From positions 1 through 38,034 of the forward strand of contig CAYZSO010000028.1 of assembly GCA_964479695.1 (NCBI GenBank): a stretch of DNA of 38,034 nucleotides, in the 5' to 3' direction. Both the position numbers and the translations under genes were made by a program. The stretch comes from JAAYZH01 sp964479695. GTDB lineage: Bacteria > Bacillota > Clostridia > Saccharofermentanales > Fastidiosipilaceae. This document shows, in pieces, positions 22,776 to 30,006 of the stretch (position 1 is its first letter; each line of letters opens with the position of its first letter). Below the pieces are notes generated by a model that saw nothing but the letters and a program-made list of their open reading frames with translations, was not told the DNA's origin and searched no databases.

Positions 22776-23708
22776 TTGGAAATCGTTTCAACAATGCTCA
22801 AGTTGATCGTTGCGATCGTCGTGGGCTATATTTTCCGCAAACGCGGCATTCTGAATGATGATATGGATCAGCGCTTGTCACAGCTGATCCTGCAAGTAAC
22901 CATGCCCGCCATGATCATCGCTTCGGCGACCGGTTTGGACCGGGGCAGCGCGGCGCTCACGCCCGCAGAAGTCACGCGCTTGGTGCTGACCGGTTTTTTA
23001 TTTTATGCCTTGATAACCGTGGTCGCGTGGCTTTTGGTTCGCTTGATTCGGGTGCCCAAACACCTTACCGGAACGGCTATCAGTTGTTTGGTGTTGGCGA
23101 ATACGGCTTTTATGGGTTATCCGATTATTCGGGCATTTTTGGGATCGGAAGCGATTTTTTATACGGCGGTTTTTCATTTGCCGTTCTGGATCTGGTTTTT
23201 CACCGTCGGTGTGTGGCTGACCACGCGAGACGCCGAGCCGGACAAACCCTTCAAACTCAAAAACTTCATCAACCCGGGAATCGTCGCCGCCGTCCTCTCG
23301 CTGATCCTCTATTTCGCCGGCGTCACCATGCCCAAACTCATCCTCGACAGCCTGAACTTCCTCGGCGACCTGACTCCCGCGCTCTCGCTGATCGTCATCG
23401 GCTCCGGGCTCGCCGCCTACTCACTGAAAGATCTTTTCAGCCAGAAACTGCTCTACCAAATCTCCTTTCTACGCCTGATTTTGCTGCCGGCGCTCGCGCT
23501 CATTTTCATCCGCCTCTTCTTCGACAAACCCATCGCCATCAACGTCGTCACCCTCAGCGTCGCAATGCCCATCGCATCCTCCGTCGCCATGGGTTCCGCC
23601 CAATATCCCGAGCAAGGGAAATTCGGCTCGCAAGCCGTCGGCCTCTCCACCATATTATCCATGGTGACCATCCCCCTCTGGTACTTGTTGCTGCGTGGTA
23701 TTGTGTAA
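22776..23708 (+). CDS. AEC-family (auxin efflux carrier-like) membrane transporter
   Basis: The 310-residue protein is almost entirely hydrophobic, with about ten membrane helices in two halves, as in bacterial AEC permeases. It starts with the typical LIVAIVVGYIFRKRGILND segment and has LILQVTMPAMIIAS, VLANTAFMGYPII and AMPIASSVAMGSAQYPEQGKFGSQAVGLSTILSMVTIPLW, matching the family's conserved helix breaks. Bacterial members carry malate or other organic acids, and substrate here is unknown. The start is TTG 22776 because AACGGAGT lies six bases before it; ATG 22794 has no such signal. It follows the nitroreductase by 44 bp and may share its transcript. Confidence 0.9.
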   Translation: MEIVSTMLKLIVAIVVGYIFRKRGILNDDMDQRLSQLILQVTMPAMIIASATGLDRGSAALTPAEVTRLVLTGFLFYALITVVAWLLVRLIRVPKHLTGTAISCLVLANTAFMGYPIIRAFLGSEAIFYTAVFHLPFWIWFFTVGVWLTTRDAEPDKPFKLKNFINPGIVAAVLSLILYFAGVTMPKLILDSLNFLGDLTPALSLIVIGSGLAAYSLKDLFSQKLLYQISFLRLILLPALALIFIRLFFDKPIAINVVTLSVAMPIASSVAMGSAQYPEQGKFGSQAVGLSTILSMVTIPLWYLLLRGIV

Positions 23709-23740
23709 GAGGGTGTGGATCTGACTTAGCCTCAGGCGAC

Positions 23741-23756
23741 TTTGGCCAAAGCCGCC
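23741..23756. repeat. Dispersed palindrome copy between transporter and dehydrogenase
   Basis: TTTGGCCAAAGCCGCC stands in the 74-bp gap, about 13 bp before the ribosome binding site AAAGGAAG of the next gene. It has no obvious terminator features. Confidence 0.8.
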
Positions 23757-23782
23757 CCCCACCACCTGAAAGGAAGCTACTT

Positions 23783-24568
23783 ATGACCCGTCCCATCGCC
23801 ATCATCACCGGTGCTTCTTCCGGTCTCGGCCGTGAATTCGCTCGCCAACTCGACCAAGACCCCGACATTGAGGAACTCTGGCTCTGCGCTAGGCGCGAAG
23901 AGCGCCTGAACGAACTAGCCGAAGAACTGCAAACCCCCTCGCGCGTGTTTGCAGGAAGCGTCACTGACCCCGAGTGGTTGGGGTTGATGAGGGCGGCTTT
24001 GGCCACCGAAGATGTGACTGTGAACATCCTGATCAACTCAGCCGGCTACGGCAAAGCCAACCCCGTGACCAGCATCCCCGAAGACGTCAACGCCGATATG
24101 GTCGCGGTGAACAGCGAGGCCCTCACGCGCCTCTGCTCGATCTGCTTGCCGCACATGACCGCCGGCGGTCGCATCCTGAACATCGCCTCCGTCGCAGGCT
24201 TCTTGCCGCAGCCGCATTTCGCCGTTTACGCGGCGACCAAAGCCTACGTCATCAGCTACTCCCGCGCCCTAAATTATGAGCTGCGCAAACGCGACATCAC
24301 CGTCACTGCCGTCTGCCCAAACCCGATGGAAACCGAATTTTTCGCTATTGCCGGCAACAGGCGCAATCCATTGAAGCGCCTCGGTGTCGAGCCAGTCTCC
24401 GGCGTCGCAGCCAAAGCCCTCCGCCGCTCCGCCCGTGGCAAAGATATGTCCCTCTACAGCCTCTCCGCCCACCTAATCAAACTCATTTCGCGCATCCTCC
24501 CCCACCGCTTCATCCTCACCGTCGAAGGCTGGCTCGGCTTCTTCAAATCCGCGGGTTCTGGCTCGTAG
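23783..24568 (+). CDS. Short-chain dehydrogenase/reductase (SDR)
   Basis: The 261-residue protein has the classical SDR signs: cofactor loop TGASSGLG (9-16), NSAGYG in place of NNAG, and the catalytic pair Tyr149/Lys153 in VYAATKAY with the preceding Ser in NIASVAG. Arg after the second strand (CARREERL) suggests NADP(H). The C-terminal KALRRSARGKDMSLYSLSAHLIKLISRILPHRFI resembles the YqjQ/DltE-like SDR branch; substrate is unknown. ATG 23783 has AAAGGAAG upstream. An open frame extends back through the transporter gene but is a shadow. The strong 34-bp palindrome P follows the stop by five bases and may end the transcript. Confidence 0.9.
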   Translation: MTRPIAIITGASSGLGREFARQLDQDPDIEELWLCARREERLNELAEELQTPSRVFAGSVTDPEWLGLMRAALATEDVTVNILINSAGYGKANPVTSIPEDVNADMVAVNSEALTRLCSICLPHMTAGGRILNIASVAGFLPQPHFAVYAATKAYVISYSRALNYELRKRDITVTAVCPNPMETEFFAIAGNRRNPLKRLGVEPVSGVAAKALRRSARGKDMSLYSLSAHLIKLISRILPHRFILTVEGWLGFFKSAGSGS

Positions 24569-24573
24569 GTTTT

Positions 24574-24607
24574 CACTACATAAGTTTAAATTTAAACTTA
24601 TGTAGTG
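24574..24607. repeat. Palindrome P, perfect 34-bp copy
   Basis: CACTACATAAGTTTAAA is followed directly by its exact complement with no loop. Five bases separate it from the dehydrogenase stop. The symmetry suits a dimer-binding site, a bidirectional terminator-like hairpin or a mobile-element end. Confidence 0.92.
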
Positions 24608-24956
24608 AGTTTTACTGGTGTTTTGCTGGTGCATTGCGATGAAGGTACGCCTGTGCCTGCTTATTGCTGCAAGGGCGACTGTCTCTTTTGTCCGACTTTT
24701 TTGGAAGGAGCGCATGAGGCCGCTTATTGCTGTCAGTGCAGCTATTTGCTTTATACAAATGACTGAAAAAGAACGCATGTTGACTTATTATTACAACAAG
24801 ATCCGTGAAAACATTTGCATAGTATGTTAATTGGATCAATTTGAGTACACTTTGAATGAATGACTTTATGTAACTGTTACTCTATTTTGCATGGAGTGCG
24901 ACATCCTAGGAAAAACTTGTCTATAACATTGCTTTCTGTCTTACATAAGAAGAAAA

Positions 24957-25198
24957 AATTTCGAACCTGGTCAGGATCTGGATACTTGCGACAAAAAAAT
25001 CGTTTCCATCTCACTCAGCCTAACAATTCAAAGAACGGCTGAATGATTTCTGATCTGCAGGTTTAATTTCTGAATGAATACTGACCTTGAAATAAACATT
25101 GTTAAAAAAGTTATGCTTCAGCGGAAAAAACACTTCCCACAACAATGTGGAAGTCGATCGGCTGTCGCAAGAATCCCGATCCTAACCAATTTGGAAAT
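24957..25198 (-). repeat. Element B, copy 4 (inverted)
   Basis: Ends AACCTGGTCAGGATCTGGAT...TTGCGACA and TGTCGCAAGAATCCC...AACCAATTTGGAAAT are inverted repeats. On the minus strand the inner GGTCAGTATTCATTCA is kept (near 25070). Length is about 242 bp. Confidence 0.72.
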
Positions 25199-25339
25199 AA
25201 CATAACTATCTCCATGCCCCCTAAGAACTAAAACAGGATAAATACGCTGCCAAAACCGCTCCGCCACCGAAAACTAGATCGCCAACGAACGCTTGTAGAA
25301 GGAATACACTACCAATACCGCTCCGCTATTGAGTTCTTG

Positions 25340-27559
25340 CTAAGACTTCAGGCGATAGATGGTCAAGTTTCCTTGTTCAGGGAATGAGGCTACTTCGGGG
25401 AATAGCGTTTGTAGATTGTTTTCATTGATGTAGTAATCTGGGTTTTGGCGCCAACTGTCGTCGATCATAAGGTAGGAGAGCTTATTCTCTTCTACAAAGG
25501 CACGAAGTGCGGTCTCGTCTAGCGTAGATGCGGAGAGAAACCAGCGGATCTCGTTAAGGCGTTTGTCTACATCATAGCCGGCGGACTGGGCATAATAACT
25601 GTGGCCGTAGAAGCTTTGGCGACCGGTATAGAAGTAACTATGCATGGCCCAAGGTGGTGTCAGAGATATTTCGTCAACACCCATATTGTCATAGACCCAT
25701 TTACTGAATGCATCGTCTGTTTCGATGACGACTTGGAATTGGCTTTGATTTCGGTAGGCCCAGTAGTCGGTTAAGCCTGTGAAGGTCAGACCGCCGAGTA
25801 GTACGATGGTGAGTATGCGAAGAAGAATTTTTTTGCCTAGATTGCTGCCACCTTTGCCACCTTTGCCACCGTTGTCACCGTTGCCACCGGCGCCACCGGT
25901 GCGAGTGCGCCCCCAAGTCCACAGGCGCAAAAGGTAGTCGGCGGTGAATGGGAGGAAGAAGAGTTGTGTCATCATAAAGTATTTGTGATTGACTGTTACA
26001 TCGGGTGTCAGGGAAACGGTTAAGCCGAAAATCATTGGCAATAAGAAGGAGAAAGCGAGTCTTTTTTTCCACGCAGGTTCTTTCAACACAAAGGCGGCAA
26101 TCATAAACAGAATTTCTACACCATAGAGAATCACGAGAAAGCTCAGCACACCGGTCAAGGATTTATCTTCCAGAATATAGCCCCATTGAAACAAGTTGCT
26201 TGGTGCAAAACTTGAGCCCGCACCCGCACCGGCACCGGCGCCAGCCGCACCCGCACCCGCGCCAGCACCCGCCGCGGCCGCGCCCGCCACGCCACCACCC
26301 GCACCCCCAGACGAAAAGATCCACCTGAACAAGAGAGCGCCCAGCACGGCGGACAAGCCGACGGCTAGGTAGCGGAGGCGCTCTTGGCTAAAAAGCGCCC
26401 AGCAAGCTAAGACCAACAACAGCGCAATGGTTGCGGAGCCGTGCCAATAGGAGAGAGGGAAGACCAGGATTAGGGGGTAGAGAATTTGAGACGTGGAGGA
26501 GGGTGGCCAGGTGCGGCTTTGGCCGAAGCTTCTGAGACCTTCGCCGCGCTGGAGTGATGGGAGAAAGAGTAAGAAGATATAGACCACCAAAGCCAGCCCC
26601 CACAACAAATGGCGCTGGTTGGCGTAAACATTGAGGTTGTAGAGCCCCCAATCATCGTGGAGGAGTGGGCCGGCGTAGGACTCGGCCTGACGAAGAACGT
26701 TCACCGCCTCACCCAGGGACAAGCCGGCCTGCAGCTGGTCGCGCAGCAAAACGAAGCCGCTGAGCGAACTTCGCAGACAAAAAAGGGCGAAGGTGAGGGG
26801 CCAGGCGGCTTTGCGTCCGCTCAAAAAGACCGCCAGGTAGCCGAGCCCGCTGACAAACGCCACCGTCCCCAGGATCGACGGCAAATTGAGAGCCCATTCA
26901 ACCGAAAATCCCAGCGCATTCAGGAGCCCCGCGAGGAAATAAAAGAAGAAATGATAATTCATCCCCGCGCCCGCAAAATGCGGATAATTCGCCGGCACAT
27001 TCCCGCCCACGCCGAAACTCCTCGTGAGGGCCGTATGCGGCGACAAATCGCTGAACACCGTAAACCCCGCATGCACCAGCGTCCCCTCTTGGAAGAACGT
27101 CGTCCGCGTCAGCAGCAGCGCCCACACAATGCTGAGCCCCGTCGTCACCGCAACGACGAGTGTGGCAACGAGTCGCGGCCGCCCCGGCTTCAGGTCGGAG
27201 ATTTCGCCGTCCTGGTTCCGCAACTTGCTGCGAATCCCCGAGGCGCGTCTTCGGTTCAGAATTCTCAGCAAGAATAAGTTGAGTATGGCCAAAGCCGCCC
27301 CCCACCACAGCGCGATCGGGAACCACGACTCCGTAGGGAAGAGCACCCGGCTGAGCCAGGCAGCAAAATAAATCAAGGTCGTCGTCAGGGTCAAGCCCGA
27401 CAACAAATCCATCGGCACCGTCAAAAACCCATTGGGTATGGCGGACAGCTCAGGCGTGATGGCTTCCAGCTTGCCGGTAAATTCCGTCTCCGGCAGCATT
27501 GTCTTACGAAAATACCAGCCGACCACTCCTGCAAAAACAATGAACAATACTGCTAACAT
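25340..27559 (-). CDS. Polytopic membrane protein, probably GT-C-type glycosyltransferase-like
   Basis: The 739-residue protein has a dozen or so hydrophobic segments, an outside-type segment with HFAGAGMNYHFFFYFLAGLL and VYANQRHLLWGLALV, and a soluble C-terminal domain (from ~residue 620, ending GNLTIYRLKS). I cannot name a family with confidence; the layout resembles GT-C glycosyltransferases that use polyprenyl-linked sugars. It begins 13 bases after the stop of the upstream GT2 gene, whose product makes such donors, so the two probably modify cell-surface glycans together. The frame is open further upstream, but ATG 27559 avoids overlap and starts directly with a membrane helix. Odd features are a Gly/Ala repeat (GAGAGAGA) at about residue 440 and a GGKGGKGG stretch near 570. 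A palindrome copy at 26513-26529 is read SFGQSRT. Confidence 0.75.
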   Translation of the reverse strand: MLAVLFIVFAGVVGWYFRKTMLPETEFTGKLEAITPELSAIPNGFLTVPMDLLSGLTLTTTLIYFAAWLSRVLFPTESWFPIALWWGAALAILNLFLLRILNRRRASGIRSKLRNQDGEISDLKPGRPRLVATLVVAVTTGLSIVWALLLTRTTFFQEGTLVHAGFTVFSDLSPHTALTRSFGVGGNVPANYPHFAGAGMNYHFFFYFLAGLLNALGFSVEWALNLPSILGTVAFVSGLGYLAVFLSGRKAAWPLTFALFCLRSSLSGFVLLRDQLQAGLSLGEAVNVLRQAESYAGPLLHDDWGLYNLNVYANQRHLLWGLALVVYIFLLFLPSLQRGEGLRSFGQSRTWPPSSTSQILYPLILVFPLSYWHGSATIALLLVLACWALFSQERLRYLAVGLSAVLGALLFRWIFSSGGAGGGVAGAAAAGAGAGAGAAGAGAGAGAGSSFAPSNLFQWGYILEDKSLTGVLSFLVILYGVEILFMIAAFVLKEPAWKKRLAFSFLLPMIFGLTVSLTPDVTVNHKYFMMTQLFFLPFTADYLLRLWTWGRTRTGGAGGNGDNGGKGGKGGSNLGKKILLRILTIVLLGGLTFTGLTDYWAYRNQSQFQVVIETDDAFSKWVYDNMGVDEISLTPPWAMHSYFYTGRQSFYGHSYYAQSAGYDVDKRLNEIRWFLSASTLDETALRAFVEENKLSYLMIDDSWRQNPDYYINENNLQTLFPEVASFPEQGNLTIYRLKS

Positions 27560-27572
27560 AACGTAACTTATC

Positions 27573-28565
27573 TCAGCCTTTCGGCAAATCCGCCGGCGCC
27601 GCTTGCGTTGGAGGCGCGCCTGTCGGCGGCGCCTCCGACAATGGCGCCGGGTTGATTTCGTCCATCGCCAAGTAGCGAGGGCGCTCCTTGACCTCGTCAT
27701 AAATTCGTGAGATGTAGGTGCCGATCAGGCCAAGGCTGATCTGGATGAAGCCACCCGAAATCAGGAGGAGCAAAATCACCGTCGTGAAACCTTCCACAGC
27801 CGTCCCGTTAAAATACTTCACAAGCGTGATGATGCCAATAATCAGGGCAATCAGAAGGTAAAGCAAGCCAATCGAGGTAATGAAGCTGAGAGGCGTAGTC
27901 GAAAACGACGTCAGTGCATTACTACTAAGCCGCCAAAGCCCCCGAAAATTCCATTTGCTCCGGCCATGCTCGCGCTCCGCCACCTCAAACGGAAATTCGT
28001 AACGCTTAAAACCCAGCCACGCCGAAAGCCCGCGAAAAAACGTGTTTCTTTCGCCAAGCTTTCGCCACGCTTTCACCACCTTTTTGTCAAGCAATTTAAA
28101 GTCCGACGCATTATCCATGTCGACCCCGCTCATTTTGCTGAACAACTTATAGAAAGCACCGGCAACCCAGCTATAGAGGCGGCTCTCTTTGCCGCGCGAA
28201 GATTTCACACCTTCCACAACATCATAGCCTTCCTCTTGCCAAAGCCGCACCATTTCAGGAATGTACTCAGGGGGATGTTGCAAATCCCCATCGATGAGGA
28301 TGACGGCGTCGCCTTTGGCCGCATCAAGACCCGCACAAATCGCCGCTTCCTTCCCAAAGTTCCGCGAAAACCGAATCGCATGAATGCGAGGATCCCTGAC
28401 AGCCTCGGCGCTCAGCAATTTCCAAGTGTCATCCTTGGAACCATCATCCACCGCAATGATTTCGTAGGTCGGCGTGAGGCTCTCCATGATCGGGCGCACC
28501 CGCCCCAAAGTATACGTCAACTGCTCTTCTTCATTATAAAAAGGAATTATTAAGCTCAGCTTCAT
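27573..28565 (-). CDS. Polyprenyl-phosphate glycosyltransferase, GT2 family (DPM1/GtrB-like)
   Basis: The 330-residue protein has an N-terminal GT-A domain: LIIPFYNEEEQL, IIAVDDGSKDDTW, ILIDGDLQHPPE (the metal-binding D-x-D region) and EGVKSSRGKESRLY. Two C-terminal membrane helices (SFITSIGLLYLLIALIIGII and VILLLLISGGFIQISLGLIG) and the family end YISRIYDEVKERPRYLA follow. Such enzymes move a hexose from a nucleotide sugar to undecaprenyl phosphate on the inner face of the membrane. The start is ATG 28565, with GGAGG eight bases upstream; ATG 28580 overlaps that signal. A Pro/Ala-rich tail (~25 residues) follows the conserved end and is absent from most homologues. First gene of a two-gene minus-strand operon. 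Confidence 0.92.
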   Translation of the reverse strand: MKLSLIIPFYNEEEQLTYTLGRVRPIMESLTPTYEIIAVDDGSKDDTWKLLSAEAVRDPRIHAIRFSRNFGKEAAICAGLDAAKGDAVILIDGDLQHPPEYIPEMVRLWQEEGYDVVEGVKSSRGKESRLYSWVAGAFYKLFSKMSGVDMDNASDFKLLDKKVVKAWRKLGERNTFFRGLSAWLGFKRYEFPFEVAEREHGRSKWNFRGLWRLSSNALTSFSTTPLSFITSIGLLYLLIALIIGIITLVKYFNGTAVEGFTTVILLLLISGGFIQISLGLIGTYISRIYDEVKERPRYLAMDEINPAPLSEAPPTGAPPTQAAPADLPKG

Positions 28566-28623
28566 CCGTTCTGCCTCCATCGTGACCTTGCCAGCACTTT
28601 ACGTACGAGACGTCTACACGTTG

Positions 28624-28677
28624 TGTGTCGCTTGCACGTTGCGTGTCGCGTGCAAGATGTGTGTCGCTTGCAAGATG
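28624..28677 (-). repeat. Three 18-bp tandem units in the leader of the GT2 gene
   Basis: GTGTCGC(T/G)TGCA(C/A)G(T/A)TG(C/T) occurs at 28624, 28642 and 28660. On the minus strand it lies 60-110 bases before the start codon, so it would be in the 5' leader or promoter region. Each unit holds a small TTGCA-type symmetry. Function unknown. Confidence 0.75.
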
Positions 28678-28744
28678 CTTACGCCTCACCTATATGTGCG
28701 TAGAAGTTTTTTCATTTCATAGTTTACACTATTGACTACATACT

Positions 28745-29557
28745 ACTGACTACATAAGTTTAATTTTAAACTTATGCAGTGGTTTTGAAGTGCTTGCGAG
28801 CAGGCAGTTGGTAGGTCGGAGCGGTATTGGCGATGTATTGTTCCTTGTTTTTGTTCTGTTGTGTCTGAGTTCTTATTGGCGGAGCGGTTTTGGCCGCGTA
28901 TTGCCACTACATAATTTTATTTTTAAACATATGTAATGGTTTATTGATGGTGGAGCGGTTTTGGCAGTGTATTCTTTCTTGTTTTAGTTCTTGAGAATTC
29001 ATAGAGGTGGTTGTGTTGTTTCCAAGTTGGTCAAGATCGCGAAACTTGCGACATCGGATTGGCAGGCTCAGCACTTTGAAAGGTATTTCCCTGTTGGTTT
29101 CATGCCTATTTCAGACCGTGTAACCTTCAAGGCCAGTATTCATTCCAAAAATTTCTGTCTTCAGGTCAGTAATTATTCATATGGTAGTAAAACAAGTGTC
29201 AAGATCTTCTCTGGAAAATGTTTGTTGTCGCAAGTAACCGGATCCGTGCCAGTTTGGAAAAAAATTTTCTTCTGCAGGACAGAAATCAATGATATAGACA
29301 AGTTTCGCCTAGCATATCGCATATTATGTGGAACGGAATAATTGTACAACATAGAATTCACATTACGTTAAATATGATAGTAACTATCGTAGAAGCTATA
29401 AGTCGCAGTCATGCGCTCATACAAATACTCAACTCGAACGCTCACGAGCCAGCACCAGAAGCTATAAGTCACAGCCATGCGTTCCTTCATTCTCCCAAAC
29501 GCTGGAATGCAATGAGAAGTAGTTCCAACAACAATAGGTAGAGCTAAGCGTTCATTT
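28745..29557 (+). repeat. Composite intergenic cassette, copy 5 (P-A-P-A-B-C)
   Basis: Palindrome P (28745-28778), A units near 28815 and 28877, a second degenerate P (28907-28940), another A-like unit at 28948, element B (29018-29261), and array C at 29413, 29479 and 29548 (spacings 66 and 69 bp). It lies between the divergent GT2 and pstS genes. Open frames inside are repeat translations. Confidence 0.85.
29018..29261 (+). repeat. Element B, copy 5
   Basis: Ends GTTTCCAAGTTGGTCAAGAT...CTTGCGACA and TTGTCGCAAGTAACCGGATC...CCAGTTTGGAAA are inverted repeats. Inside, GCCAGTATTCATTCC and GGTCAGTAATTATTCA keep the ~32-bp spacing seen in the other copies. Confidence 0.72.
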
Positions 29558-29740
29558 ATATCAATATAACAACTTCGAAGTTACCGCAAAACAACCGCGA
29601 AGCTACTACAACCCAATCGCAACGTCACCGCGCAACCGACACGGAAACAAGCGAACATTGTATGGAGAAAATGGTGTCAAGGCGATGGCAATTGAAAAAT
29701 GATTTATGCAGTTTACCGAAAACGGCGAAATCGTGGCAAT
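29558..29740. other. Gene-free DNA between composite cassette 5 and the Pho box
   Basis: Mostly unique AT-rich sequence with an AACNNCGAAG(T/C)TAC duplication near 29570-29605. I see no gene, hairpin or promoter in it. Confidence 0.5.
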
Positions 29741-29794
29741 CTAACGGTTCTTTAATTTGAATTTAACACGATTTTAACATTGCAGGCCTACAAT
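29741..29794 (+). promoter_or_regulatory. PhoP-box and promoter of the pst operon
   Basis: Four hexamers CTAACG (29741), TTAATT (29752), TTAACA (29763) and TTAACA (29774) repeat every 11 bp, each pair separated by 5 bp. This matches the Bacillus PhoP box, TT(A/T/C)A(C/T)A direct repeats with 5-bp gaps. The last hexamer ends nine bases before a -10-like TACAAT (29789-29794), so the box takes the place of a -35, as in PhoP-activated promoters. Phosphate starvation should switch on the operon through the response regulator encoded at its far end. Confidence 0.85.
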
Positions 29795-30006
29795 CAAAAA
29801 GAATTCTGACTGAAAACAGACTCGGGTGCATGTGGTCAACGGGCAAACGTGATGATCCAGCAGCGACGAAGCGACGAAGCGACGAGACAACGAAGCGACA
29901 TGGTGAACCACCAGCAACAAGGTGATCAACAGCAAACGAGAAGATTCAGATCAGGACGAAAGAAGAGAAACGAAAATCATCAATTGATTCACAAGGAGAA
30001 AATGAG
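29795..30006 (+). other. Leader of pstS
   Basis: About 200 bases between the -10 and the start codon contain a GAAGCGACGA repeat (29868-29899, 9- to 10-bp units) and end with the ribosome binding site AAGGAG (29992-29997), nine bases before the ATG. A tiny open frame ATG-AGA-TGA at 30001 overlaps the pstS start and may be incidental. Confidence 0.6.

Larger units (their letters stand above)
24574..25330 (-). repeat. Composite intergenic cassette, copy 4 (inverted)
   Basis: Read on the minus strand: array A (two units, CCGCTCCGCC or CCGCTCCGCT complements near 25256 and 25319), element B (25198-24957) and array C (GCGTTC, GCGCTCCTTC and GCGTACCTTC complements at 24779, 24713 and 24650). Palindrome P (24574-24607) is at the C end here. 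This copy faces opposite to the other four and lies between two convergent transcription units. There is no credible gene in it. Confidence 0.84.

Noticed and set aside
23027..23782. 252-residue extension of the short-chain dehydrogenase into the transporter gene
   Set aside because: This part is the transporter gene read in another frame; the dehydrogenase fold starts at 23783 with its own ribosome binding site.
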